Shown in pieces: positions 23,824 to 32,146 of a stretch of DNA of 34,352 bases. Every line of letters begins with the position of its first letter. Positions within the stretch are counted from its first letter, which is position 1. Both the position numbers and the translations under genes were made by a program. Origin of the DNA: an uncultured Clostridium sp. (GTDB taxonomy: Bacteria; Bacillota; Clostridia; Lachnospirales; Lachnospiraceae); assembly GCA_900555045.1 (NCBI GenBank), contig USJW01000045.1:1-34352 (forward strand), in the 5' to 3' direction. The notes under the pieces were generated by a model, which was given only the letters and a program-made list of their open reading frames with translations, was not told where the DNA came from and did no database searches.

Positions 23824-26800
23824 TTATTCCCTGTCCGCCAGCTCGTATCGCACCGTCTTCATGTCCGGCTCATAGTGCCGGAAGCACCTCTTTCCCTCCA
23901 TCTTCGCCGCGAACAGCGCAATGTCCGCTTTCCGGCAGAGCTCCTCAAACTGCTCGCCGTCCGCCGGTACCATCACATATCCCCCGGACACAGAGAAGCG
24001 GATTTCCCTTCCATTGTCCCGCCGCACCGTGTCCATGGACCGGATCAGCTCCGCAAGCTTTCCCTCGGCCTCCTCCGCCTTCAACCCCCGGCACAGAATC
24101 AAAAATTCATCCCCGCCGATCCGGCAGATAATATCTCCGGCGTCAAACATCCGCCGCAGCTTTGCCGCGTGCTCCTCGATCATCCGGTCCCCGTAGGCAT
24201 GGCCGAACACATCGTTGGCCGCCTTGAAATTGTCGATATCCAGCATGATGAGCGCCGCCGTCTCCCCGTCCGCCAGCTCCTTTAAATACCGGCCGATCCG
24301 CAGCTGACCGGCCTGCCGGTTGTACAGCCCCGTCAGGTAGTCGGTCTCCGCCATCTTCACTAACTCCTGCTCCTGCAGCTTCTGGTCGTTGATATCCATC
24401 ACAAACACACAGGCCTGGACATCCGGCCGCCCTTCAACCTGCATGAGATAGACCACCGTGCGCATCCAGCGGGCCTCCCCGCGGTACATTCTGCGGTAGT
24501 CGATGCTGTCGTTAAAAACGCCCGACTGGTAGAGGGCCAGGAGGCGGCCGCGGTCCATGAACCGGCCCACCTGCTCCCGAAACTCCGGCAAAACATATTT
24601 GCGCTGGAGATGTTCCACCGAATTCGTGTACTCCCCGTCCTCCACCGCCACCTGCTCCTGCCACTCCTTAGAGCTCTCGTCGAGCATAATCGCGTCGGCC
24701 GTCAGGTTCACCTGAAAATCGTAAATCGCCTGGCTGCGCAGGAGCTCCAGTGTTCTGATCTGCCCCTCGCGCCGCAGCTCCTCCTGCTTCTGCCGCGTGA
24801 TATCCGCATAATACCCCACGGCACGGACCGGCCTCTCATCCGCATCGCAGATGGTCTCGCAGACGGACCGAATCCAGATCACGCCCCCCTCCTTCACGCG
24901 CACCGCAATCTCGCAGCTGCTGCACCCGTGATTTTTCTCCGCCTGCACGCGCTCCAGGTATGCTCTGTAAACCGGCCCGCTCTCCTCCATCAGATAGCCG
25001 CCGTCGGTCAGACACGCGGGGAAATTCTGCACCATGACCTGTTCGCTGTCAAACAGGCCGTAGGTCTCCGCCAGCCTGTCGTTGTAGGCCACATTTAGGA
25101 GGGACAGCGTGTGAGTCTCCATGTCCCACTCCCAGCAGTTTAAATCCGCCAGGCGCAGAATACTCTCCATCCTCTGCCCCGCCAGCCACAGCTCGTGTTC
25201 CTTTTCCTTCCGGCTCGTGATATCTAAAACCACGCCCTGCAGGAATTCCCGGTCCCCGTAGCAGACATATTGGCTCTGGTAAACCACCCATATGTATCCG
25301 TTTTTGCCCAGCATACGGCACTCCAGGTTCCGCATCTCCGCCTTTTCCCTCGTGTAACAGACGCTGCTATACACTGCCTTTCGGTCGTCCGGATGGACCA
25401 TGTTTATAAGCCGATTGCCGAACCGTTCCTGTATCTCCTCCCTGCTGTACCCAAATATACTCAAAAAACGGTTGCTGATGTAGGTGAGCTCCATGCTCTC
25501 GTCATTTTTGCACCGGTGGTAACCGCCCGGAATCTGATTGTTCAAAAAGTGCAGCTCCTGGTTCTGGCGGGTGAGCTGGGCATTGTTCTCCACAAGCCGC
25601 TTCTGGGCCTCCATCGTCTCGGAGATGTCCGTGCATGCGCTCACAATGGCCAATCGCCCATCCTCCGCGCGGATCACCTTTCCCTTATCCAGTACCCAGA
25701 ACCAGCTCCCGTCTTTTCTGGGCATGCGGTAGGTGGTGGTGTACTCCAAACCCGGATAATAGTCACTTCCGATGTCCTCCATCACCCGTTTCCGGTCGTC
25801 CGGATGAATGGTGTGAATCACCATCCCCCCTATCGCCTCGGCCAGCTCCCCGTAGGACTCATAGCCCATCAGCTTGACCATCTCATAGTTGGCAAAGTAC
25901 AGTGGATATCCGTCCTCACAGTAGCCCCCGATCATGCCGCCCGGGCTCATCTGCACGGAGATCGCCGCGGCCTCCCTGCGGTTCTCCTCCGTCACCGTGA
26001 GCAATCCCTCATCGCTCTCGGATATGTGAACGACCGCCGCCAGCGCCCGCTGAGAGGCCTTGAGCTCCTGCTCCCGGCGCCTCTGCTCCGTCACATCGCA
26101 GAGCGCCCCGTAAAACAGCTGGCGCCCTCCCTGCTCCCGCAGGAAGAACACGCGGATCTGGACCCAGATCATGTCCCCGTTGTCCAAAAGCCGACGCACC
26201 TCCCCCTGCGCCCCGTTCAGCAGGTCCGTTCGCGCGCTGCCAAAGATCTCTAACGCCTTCTGCTGGTCCTCCCTGTGAATCCAGTCCAGAATTCCCAGGC
26301 GGCGCTCCTCCAGATCCACCAGGTTCGTGTGCATCACTTTGCAGTACTCCTCATTCGCCCGCACCAGCTGCACCTGACTGCCGCTCACCTCGTAGAAGGC
26401 AACGGCGCCAAGGATATTGTTGATCAGAATCTCGCTGACCACGTCCCCGTTTAGGAGGTCCTTCACCCGCAGCCGCTCCATCTGCCCGGCCGCCAGGCCG
26501 CGGAAATCCACCCCCTCCTCATTGGCCAGGAGGGCTTCCAGCGCATCCACCGGCATGGGGCGGTAGAAATAATAGCCCTGTCCGTAGATGCAGCCGATGT
26601 TCAGCAAAAAGTCCGCCTGCCTGCGCGTCTCCACCCCCTCCGCGATCATCCGAAGGCCCATGAGCCGCGCCATATTGGCAATGGCCTCCAGGATCCCCAC
26701 GCCCTTCTTTACGCTCTTCTCGTCCATGTCCAGAAACTTCATGTCGATCTTGAGGACATCCATGTTCATGTCCTTGAGCATGTTTAAGGAGGAGTAGCCG

Positions 26801-28524
26801 CTGCCGAAATCGTCCATGAACACCGTAAAGCCCGCACTCCGCAGCTCCTCCACCGCGGCCGCGATTGCGGCGGTGTCCTCCGCGTAAGCGCTCTCCGTGA
26901 TCTCCACCTCGAGCAGTCCGGGCTCCAGCCCATACTTCTCCACCAGCTTCTTCAACACGCGGGACACATTTAAGGAGTAAATGTCCACCCGGGAGACATT
27001 GACCGAGATCGGCACCGCTCTGTGCCCCATGTCAATCCATTTGCGCACTCGGGCGCAGACCCGGTCCCAGACATACAGATCCAGGTTTGTGATGAACCCG
27101 TTTTCCTCCAACAGCGGGATAAATTCACTGGGCGGAATCAGCCCGCGCTTCGGGTGGTTCCAGCGGACCAGCGACTCGATGCCGATGATCTTTCCCGTGG
27201 ACATATTGCACTGGGGCTGCGCGTAAAAGGTGATCTCCCCCTCCGCCAGCGCGCGCTGGATCTCCGAGAGAAGCACGTGGTTCTCCTCCATCCGGTGCTT
27301 CATGCTGCTGTCAAACCGGCAGGAGCGGCGGGCGTAATTTCCCTTTACCTCCTCCAGCGCGATGGCTGCGCTGTCATACATGATACCCACAGAAACATCC
27401 TTATCCACAATCGGATAGATGCCGAAAGCGGGGAGGAATCCCGCATTCTTTCCATGTTTCTTTGCATAGCGGATAATACTTGTCTGGAGCAGTCCGACCA
27501 CATCCGCCCGGTCGGGAAGAATGATCCCGAAGTCATCCCCGCCCATATATCCGGCCACGCCGCCGTTTGTCCCGGCCGCCTCCCTCAAAAAGGCGCCAAT
27601 GTTCGTCAAAAAGCGGTCCCCTGCCTCCTGGCCGTACCACTCGTTAAACAGCTTAAAATGTTCAATGTCGATCGCCACAAGACAGTACGGGCCGCCGGCC
27701 GCCCCCTGCAAAAACTGCTCCGCCCTTTGCAGGAACACGGCCCTTCGGTACAGCCCGGTCAGCGGGTCCAGCTCGTCCTCCTCCTGCCTTCTGCGCTGCA
27801 AGTCCTGCTCCAGCTCTCTGCGCTTGGCCGAATCGATGTCCTGCAAAAAGCACATGACAATCTCCTCGCCGTTCTCCCCACTGCGCACCGGCACCACCGT
27901 CTGGGCCACCCAGCAGTAGCTTCCATCCACCTTCCTGCGGCGGAAATGGCCCCTGAGCGTCTTGTTGTCCCCCTCCGCCGCCAGGCGGGCGGGCAGACTG
28001 TCAAGACTCCAGAACGCCTTAAACGCCTCCCGGTCGTCCGGATGGATCATGTGCTCCTCCACCTCCGCCAGCATGGCGGTCAGGTTGCCGTCACACAGGG
28101 GGGTGATGTACTTTTCCTTCATCTCGAAGAGCATCTCATACGTGTTCTGGCTCAGGTTCATCTCAAACAGCTCGTCGTAGGAGGAGCTGCTCGTCATATT
28201 GTAAAACAGATAGCGGTTCCCCTCATGGATGGGGCGGATAAAAACCGCACTGCACGGCCCCACCCCAGGCCACTCAATCGCACCGATATTCACCTCCACC
28301 CATTTTCTCACCAACTGATTGTAGAAAATGGAGGTGCTGCTTCTCTCGCGGGTCAAGGGACAGCCGGTGCAGGGCGCATTTTCCCCGCAGAGCGCGCGGT
28401 AGCACAGCTCCCCCACCTTCAGGGAAGGAAATGCCTTTCCCAACACGCTGTTAAAGTGGACAATCCGGTACTGTCCATCCACAATATAGATTCTGGCATC
28501 CTCACTTATCGGCTTTGCGTTCAT
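23824..28524 (-). CDS. Giant cyclic-di-GMP protein: PAS-GGDEF-EAL-multiPAS-GGDEF
   Basis: A 1566-residue soluble sensor. Order: an N-terminal PAS-like part with a C41/C46/C52/C55 cluster, a PAS (~105-235, HPDD at 161), GGDEF-1 (~252-400, DPLTGLYRR, but GGDDF at 329-333), EAL (~425-665), then PAS modules at ~700-815, 865-970, 995-1105, 1118-1245 and 1260-1385, and GGDEF-2 (~1393-1550, intact GGDEF at 1470-1474). The EAL part keeps its catalytic set: ESLVRW (450), EITES, DDFGSGYSS (571-579), KIDMKF, AEGVET. It thus should hydrolyse c-di-GMP; GGDEF-2 should make it and lacks the RxxD feedback site (DAGD instead). No membrane segment was seen, so signals are cytosolic. It stands alone under its own promoter. 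Confidence 0.94.
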   Translation of the reverse strand: MNAKPISEDARIYIVDGQYRIVHFNSVLGKAFPSLKVGELCYRALCGENAPCTGCPLTRERSSTSIFYNQLVRKWVEVNIGAIEWPGVGPCSAVFIRPIHEGNRYLFYNMTSSSSYDELFEMNLSQNTYEMLFEMKEKYITPLCDGNLTAMLAEVEEHMIHPDDREAFKAFWSLDSLPARLAAEGDNKTLRGHFRRRKVDGSYCWVAQTVVPVRSGENGEEIVMCFLQDIDSAKRRELEQDLQRRRQEEDELDPLTGLYRRAVFLQRAEQFLQGAAGGPYCLVAIDIEHFKLFNEWYGQEAGDRFLTNIGAFLREAAGTNGGVAGYMGGDDFGIILPDRADVVGLLQTSIIRYAKKHGKNAGFLPAFGIYPIVDKDVSVGIMYDSAAIALEEVKGNYARRSCRFDSSMKHRMEENHVLLSEIQRALAEGEITFYAQPQCNMSTGKIIGIESLVRWNHPKRGLIPPSEFIPLLEENGFITNLDLYVWDRVCARVRKWIDMGHRAVPISVNVSRVDIYSLNVSRVLKKLVEKYGLEPGLLEVEITESAYAEDTAAIAAAVEELRSAGFTVFMDDFGSGYSSLNMLKDMNMDVLKIDMKFLDMDEKSVKKGVGILEAIANMARLMGLRMIAEGVETRRQADFLLNIGCIYGQGYYFYRPMPVDALEALLANEEGVDFRGLAAGQMERLRVKDLLNGDVVSEILINNILGAVAFYEVSGSQVQLVRANEEYCKVMHTNLVDLEERRLGILDWIHREDQQKALEIFGSARTDLLNGAQGEVRRLLDNGDMIWVQIRVFFLREQGGRQLFYGALCDVTEQRRREQELKASQRALAAVVHISESDEGLLTVTEENRREAAAISVQMSPGGMIGGYCEDGYPLYFANYEMVKLMGYESYGELAEAIGGMVIHTIHPDDRKRVMEDIGSDYYPGLEYTTTYRMPRKDGSWFWVLDKGKVIRAEDGRLAIVSACTDISETMEAQKRLVENNAQLTRQNQELHFLNNQIPGGYHRCKNDESMELTYISNRFLSIFGYSREEIQERFGNRLINMVHPDDRKAVYSSVCYTREKAEMRNLECRMLGKNGYIWVVYQSQYVCYGDREFLQGVVLDITSRKEKEHELWLAGQRMESILRLADLNCWEWDMETHTLSLLNVAYNDRLAETYGLFDSEQVMVQNFPACLTDGGYLMEESGPVYRAYLERVQAEKNHGCSSCEIAVRVKEGGVIWIRSVCETICDADERPVRAVGYYADITRQKQEELRREGQIRTLELLRSQAIYDFQVNLTADAIMLDESSKEWQEQVAVEDGEYTNSVEHLQRKYVLPEFREQVGRFMDRGRLLALYQSGVFNDSIDYRRMYRGEARWMRTVVYLMQVEGRPDVQACVFVMDINDQKLQEQELVKMAETDYLTGLYNRQAGQLRIGRYLKELADGETAALIMLDIDNFKAANDVFGHAYGDRMIEEHAAKLRRMFDAGDIICRIGGDEFLILCRGLKAEEAEGKLAELIRSMDTVRRDNGREIRFSVSGGYVMVPADGEQFEELCRKADIALFAAKMEGKRCFRHYEPDMKTVRYELADRE

Positions 28525-28567
28525 AAAGGCTCCGTTTCTCTAAAAGGATAAATTTCCAACACCTTCC

Positions 28568-28597
28568 ATTATAGTATTCCTTGTACAACATAGTCAA
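28568..28597 (-). promoter_or_regulatory. Sigma-A-type promoter of the GGDEF/EAL gene
   Basis: TTGACT (28597-28592), 18 bases, TATAAT (28573-28568) on the minus strand, 44 bases before the start codon. Confidence 0.75.
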
Positions 28598-28654
28598 CAT
28601 TCCGTTCTCTTTTTGTTGTTTATCGCAGCATTTTTCTGTCGTCACAGGACACGC

Positions 28655-28682
28655 ACGGGGCATACGCCCCTTTCATATGGTA
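28655..28682 (+). promoter_or_regulatory. Sigma-K-like promoter of the first collagen-like gene
   Basis: AC (28655-28656), 17 bases, CATATGGTA (28674-28682) fits the sigma-K rule AC-N16/17-CATAnnnTA. It lies 57 bases before the start codon. The match alone is weak, but the same arrangement recurs before the next two genes. Confidence 0.6.
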
Positions 28683-28739
28683 CGGTATATGGACGTTCGC
28701 GGGTTTCCTGCACCGTGAATGCAGATAGGAGAATCGGCT

Positions 28740-30320
28740 ATGTACTTTTTCCATCCAAATAGAGGGAATCTTCCAGGCGACGGCCCGTGCGGCCCGGAGG
28801 GCGAGAGTCAGAGAGACTTGGCGCGCGAAGGCGCGCGGGGCTCAGAGGGCTGGGAGGCGAGGGAAGTGAGAGGAATGAGAGGCGGGGGCGCATGGGAGGG
28901 CGGTGAGGAAAAAGGCGCGCAAGGGACGGGCCGGAACGGGCCACAGGGAACGGGGTGCAGTTTTTCCGATCGGGGGCCCGGAGGCGGATGTGCGCAGGGG
29001 CCCGGAGGCGAGTGTGCGCTGAGGCATGGAGGTGAGTGTGCGCTGAGGCCTGGAGGCGGGTGTGCGCTGAGGCCTGAAGGCGGGTGTGCGCTGAGGCATG
29101 GAGGCGGATGTGCACAGGGGCCCGGAGGCGGATGCCTGCCGCCGGATTTGTGCCCCTGCCCTTGCTGCTGCCCGGTTTGTTGCGAGCGCGGGGCGACTGG
29201 GGCAACCGGACCAACAGGGGCCACGGGACCGACTGGAGCCACCGGGACCGCTGGGGCCACCGGGCCAACCGGGCCGATGGGACCAGCGGGGGCAACCGGA
29301 GCCGTGGGACCAGCGGGACCGATTGGGCTGATGGGGCCTGCGGGGGCTGTGGGGGCGACGGGAGCGACTGGGGTGACGGGAGCGACCGGGGCTGCTGGAG
29401 CGACGGGAGCTGCCGGACCTGTTGGACCGACTGGGGAAACTGGGCCTGTTGGGCCGACGGGAGCAACTGGACCTGCGGGGCCGACTGGGGCTTCTGGACC
29501 TGCGGGGCCGACTGGGGCGACCGGAGCCACTGGACCCATTGGGCCAACTGGCGCTACGGGGGCTTCTGGACCGACTGGCGCTACCGGACCTGCTGGACCA
29601 ACTGGCGCCACGGGGGCGACCGGGGTTACCGGTGCCACGGGACCCATTGGACCAACTGGTATTGCTGGGCCAACTGGTGCAACCGGTGCTACTGGCCCCA
29701 CCGGACCGACCGGCGCCACGGGAGCGACCGGGGTTACCGGTGCAATTGGTCCCACTGGCCCCACTGGCCCAACCGGCCCACTCCCCTCAGTCACCATCGG
29801 CTCCACCTTCACCGGCGAGCCGGGAACCGAGGCCCTGGTCACTTCCTCGCCCACGCCGGAAGGCGTCCAGCTGGATTTTACCATTCCCCGGGGAGATACC
29901 GGCCCGATACCGGACGACATCTTTGCCTCCTTCGTGAACTTCTCGCTGGCCTTCTCCGACGGGGAGTTGATCCCCTACAACGTGGATGTGGCGGATCCCA
30001 CAGGACATATTACGCTGAGCGATCCCACCCGAATTGCCCTGCAGCCGGGGTATTATCTGATCAATTACAATGTGTCCTGCCTCTTGAATGAGGCCGTCTA
30101 CATCCAGATCACCCCGTTCTACAACAGCGCGGTCCACATCGAGCACGGCATCTATTTCCGGGTCGCGGCCGAGCGCACAAGCGCGTTTGGCTCCTGTTCC
30201 CTGATCATCTATGTGCCGGAGCCGACCACGTTCACTTTGACCTACAGCAGCCCCAGCACAGCCATCGAGGGAACCGTGGACATCACCTTCCTGCGTTTAA
30301 ACCGCGAGGCCACATCGTAG
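28740..30320 (+). CDS. Collagen-like protein with Cys-repeat head and BclA-like tail
   Basis: A 526-residue structural protein. Residues 1-78 are Gly/Glu/Arg-rich and low complexity; 79-134 are seven octapeptide repeats of the form xxGGxCAx; 137-149 hold a dense cysteine block (CPCPCCCPVCC). A collagen domain of about 66 G-X-Y triplets, mostly GPT and GAT, covers 151-347 without interruption. After a linker ending in LDFTIPRG, residues ~390-526 form a beta-rich domain of the size and pattern of the BclA/C1q-TNF-like trimerising head (LQPGYYLINYNVSC, FRVAAERTSAFGSCSLIIY, FTLTYSS). No signal peptide is seen, as expected for a protein assembled on the forespore from the mother cell. AGGAG eight bases before ATG (28740) sets the start. 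The exosporium role is inference from architecture and promoter. Confidence 0.88.
   Translation: MYFFHPNRGNLPGDGPCGPEGESQRDLAREGARGSEGWEAREVRGMRGGGAWEGGEEKGAQGTGRNGPQGTGCSFSDRGPGGGCAQGPGGECALRHGGECALRPGGGCALRPEGGCALRHGGGCAQGPGGGCLPPDLCPCPCCCPVCCERGATGATGPTGATGPTGATGTAGATGPTGPMGPAGATGAVGPAGPIGLMGPAGAVGATGATGVTGATGAAGATGAAGPVGPTGETGPVGPTGATGPAGPTGASGPAGPTGATGATGPIGPTGATGASGPTGATGPAGPTGATGATGVTGATGPIGPTGIAGPTGATGATGPTGPTGATGATGVTGAIGPTGPTGPTGPLPSVTIGSTFTGEPGTEALVTSSPTPEGVQLDFTIPRGDTGPIPDDIFASFVNFSLAFSDGELIPYNVDVADPTGHITLSDPTRIALQPGYYLINYNVSCLLNEAVYIQITPFYNSAVHIEHGIYFRVAAERTSAFGSCSLIIYVPEPTTFTLTYSSPSTAIEGTVDITFLRLNREATS
28974..29141 (+). repeat. Seven 24-bp tandem repeats coding Cys octapeptides
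   Basis: Seven in-frame units of 24 bases encode GPGGGCAQ, GPGGECAL, RHGGECAL, RPGGGCAL, RPEGGCAL, RHGGGCAQ and GPGGGCLP. Each has one cysteine at position 6. The units are very alike at DNA level, so the copy number is probably variable among strains. Confidence 0.9.
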
Positions 30321-30371
30321 GTTCCCGCAGGCTTGCGCTGCAGCTCAAAATTATTAGATTTCATCAAAACA

Positions 30372-30430
30372 GGGCAGTACCCCGCCCGCGCACTCTGCAC
30401 GGCATCCGGTTACTGCCCATTCTTCTTTCC
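30372..30430 (+). terminator. Possible terminator after the first collagen-like gene
   Basis: GGGCAGTA (30372-30379) and TACTGCCC (30411-30418) form an 8-bp stem with a 31-base loop, followed by a pyrimidine-rich ATTCTTCTTTCC. The loop is long and the T run broken, so strength is doubtful. Confidence 0.5.
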
Positions 30431-30512
30431 ATCTGCCCGCGTTCCCTCGTTTTTTCAAGTACTCCTATCCCCAACACCATTTCTATATGATGTCCTTTAG
30501 GCCTTCCCAGGC

Positions 30513-30540
30513 ACCAAACTTGTATCCTTTTCATATAGTA
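30513..30540 (+). promoter_or_regulatory. Sigma-K-like promoter of the glycosyltransferase gene
   Basis: AC (30513-30514), exactly 17 bases, CATATAGTA (30532-30540). The core, with the CACCAAACTTGT upstream of it, is repeated nearly unchanged before the second collagen-like gene. Confidence 0.75.
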
Positions 30541-30545
30541 ATATT

Positions 30546-30562
30546 GAGCTGACATGCAGCTC
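30546..30562 (+). promoter_or_regulatory. Predicted 5'-end mRNA hairpin (copy 1)
   Basis: GAGCTG-ACATG-CAGCTC, starting 5 bases after the -10 element, so at about +1 of the transcript. The same stem occurs at 32130-32146. Such 5' stems often protect mRNAs from decay. Confidence 0.65.
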
Positions 30563-30589
30563 TAAATTGAACGATACGGGGAGGACGCC

Positions 30590-31675
30590 GTGATTACCAT
30601 CAGTTTATGTATGATTGTCAAAAACGAGGAGGCGGTTCTGGGACGGGTTCTGGGGCAAATGAAGGAAATTGCTGACGAAATCATTGTTGTGGACACCGGT
30701 TCCACAGACCGGACCAAGGAAATTGCCGCACAGTTTACCGACCAGGTGTTTGATTACAAGTGGCACCAGGACTTCGCCGCAGCCAGAAACTTCGCCTGTT
30801 CGAAGGCGTCCATGGATTACTGGATGTGGCTGGATGCGGACGATGTGATTCGCCCGGACCAGAAAGAGCTTCTCCTGAGACTGAAGGAGTCGTTAAATCC
30901 GGCCACGGACATTGTGATGATGAAATATCTGACCGGCTTTGACCAGGACGGTCATGTGACATTTTCCTATTACCGCGAGCGGCTGATCAAAAACCGCCAG
31001 GGCTTTCTCTGGGAGGGCAGAGTCCACGAGGCGGTCACGCCCCGCGGCAATATTCTCTATTCCCCGGTGGAGATCGAGCACCGCAAGCTCGCCCCCGGGG
31101 ACGGGGACCGGAATATTCGGATATATGAAACCATGATCGAGGAGGGGGAAAACCTCTGCCCGCGCCATCAGTTCTACTACGGGCGTGAGCTCTACTACCA
31201 TGAGCGCTACGAGGAGGCCGCCCGCGTGTTCGAGGACTTTCTCATGGAGCCGGACGGTTGGGTGGAGAACCAGATCGACGCCTGCCTGCATCTGTCCCAC
31301 TGCCTGACAGCTCTGGGGCGGACGCAGGATGCGTTTCTGGCCTTGACCCGCAGCTTCCTCTTCGACGCGCCGCGGGCGGAGATCCTCTGTGAGATCGGAC
31401 ACATGCTGCTGGCAAAAAACGCCTGCCGCGCGGCCGCCTACTGGTACAGCCAGGCCCTGACAGCCGGCCCCCAGGAGGATTCGGGCGGCTTTGTACAGGA
31501 CGACTGCCATCGCTACATTCCCTATATGCAGCTGTGCGTGTGCTTCGACCGCCTGGGAGACCGCAAAAAGGCGTACGAGTACCACCTGCTTGCCAAGGGC
31601 GTGAAGCCGGAGGCGGAGGCCGTAAGGCAGAACCAGGCATATTTTGACACACTGTTTGAAAAAGAGAACCATTGA
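30590..31675 (+). CDS. Glycosyltransferase family 2 with TPR tail
   Basis: A 361-residue cytosolic enzyme. The GT2 domain spans ~1-200: SLCMIVKNEE (5-14), VVDTGSTDRT (33-42), the DxD metal motif LDADD (81-85), and FLWEGRVHEAV. The remaining ~160 residues are helical with TPR-like pairs (YYGRELYYHERYEEAARVFEDFL; AAYWYSQAL). This plan matches SunS-like/TPR glycosyltransferases that modify proteins, including the enzyme encoded beside bclA3 in C. difficile. It starts with GTG after GGGGAGGACGCC. Its place between two Thr-rich collagen-like genes, under the same promoter type, suggests that it adds sugar to their GXT threonines; this target is inference. Confidence 0.9.
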   Translation: MITISLCMIVKNEEAVLGRVLGQMKEIADEIIVVDTGSTDRTKEIAAQFTDQVFDYKWHQDFAAARNFACSKASMDYWMWLDADDVIRPDQKELLLRLKESLNPATDIVMMKYLTGFDQDGHVTFSYYRERLIKNRQGFLWEGRVHEAVTPRGNILYSPVEIEHRKLAPGDGDRNIRIYETMIEEGENLCPRHQFYYGRELYYHERYEEAARVFEDFLMEPDGWVENQIDACLHLSHCLTALGRTQDAFLALTRSFLFDAPRAEILCEIGHMLLAKNACRAAAYWYSQALTAGPQEDSGGFVQDDCHRYIPYMQLCVCFDRLGDRKKAYEYHLLAKGVKPEAEAVRQNQAYFDTLFEKENH

Positions 31676-31707
31676 CACGGAATTGCTGACACTCATTCGC
31701 TGACATC

Positions 31708-31778
31708 AAAAAAGACGGCCCCTGGGGCAATGTCATTCAGACAATGGCATTGGCTCACATCGCGGAGCCGTCTTTTTT
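31708..31778 (+). terminator. Terminator of the glycosyltransferase gene
   Basis: AAAAAAGACGGC and GCCGTCTTTTTT bound a branched structure that also holds a 10-bp inner stem (CAATGTCATT/AATGGCATTG with one G-U). A strong terminator, 32 bases after the stop codon, and symmetrical enough to act on both strands. Confidence 0.85.
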
Positions 31779-31921
31779 CGTTCATTTCATTCTCTTATTC
31801 ACATCCTCCTCACATTCCGTTCATAAAATCGTTACAGTTTCAACAAACTTTCCTAACATTTAACGGATATACTAATCTATGTAAAGAGCTAATGCTAACA
31901 AGACTTTTTTCATAATACTCT

Positions 31922-31952
31922 GGCCGATCGGATCAATCCGATCGGCCTCCTC
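31922..31952. terminator. Perfect 12-bp hairpin, possible terminator
   Basis: GGCCGATCGGAT (31922-31933) and its complement (31936-31947) are two bases apart; a C/T-rich tail with TTTTT at 31955-31959 follows. It has no gene directly before it. Either a second stop for the glycosyltransferase transcript or the end of an unseen small RNA. Confidence 0.55.
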
Positions 31953-32023
31953 CCTTTTTACAGGCAAATTTTTAATCATCACTCCCGCCGGGCAGCCGGT
32001 TTTAAATAAATCTCACACGACCA

Positions 32024-32065
32024 GCTCCGTGCCGCGCTCACTATCGCGCCGCACGGGGCTTTTTT
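32024..32065 (+). terminator. GC-rich hairpin with T6, orphan terminator
   Basis: GCTCCGTGC (32024-32032) pairs with GCACGGGGC (32051-32059), with four further pairs inside after a two-base bulge, then six T (32060-32065). It is a good rho-independent terminator with no coding gene in the 350 bases before it. Apart from these hairpins I see nothing certain in 31779-32096. Confidence 0.7.
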
Positions 32066-32097
32066 GCGGCCTGATCGATCGCAAGTCCAACCGATTC

Positions 32098-32125
32098 ACC
32101 AAACTTGTTCGATTTTCATATAGTA
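32098..32125 (+). promoter_or_regulatory. Sigma-K-like promoter of the second collagen-like gene
   Basis: AC (32098-32099), exactly 17 bases, CATATAGTA (32117-32125). Same spacing and -10 as at 30513-30540, and same flanking CACCAAACTTGT. Confidence 0.75.
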
Positions 32126-32129
32126 TATT

Positions 32130-32146
32130 GAGCTGACGAACAGCTC
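32130..32146 (+). promoter_or_regulatory. Predicted 5'-end mRNA hairpin (copy 2)
   Basis: GAGCTG-ACGAA-CAGCTC, 4 bases after the -10 element. Only the loop differs from copy 1. It opens a leader of about 200 bases. Confidence 0.65.

Noticed and set aside
27022..28551. A 509-codon plus-strand frame inside the GGDEF/EAL gene
   Set aside because: His/Leu/Arg/Val-rich shadow typical of GC-rich antisense; the minus frame has full catalytic motifs.
28738..29920. Long open frames on the minus strand (up to 370 codons) across the first collagen-like gene, reading APVGPV-type repeats
   Set aside because: They are the mirror of G-X-Y periodic codons, which seldom give stop codons in reverse. No ribosome site or domain, and the plus frame has promoter, ribosome site and a folded tail.
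31730..31915. 61-codon frame after the glycosyltransferase
   Set aside because: Starts inside the terminator hairpin, has no ribosome site and a composition unlike its neighbours.
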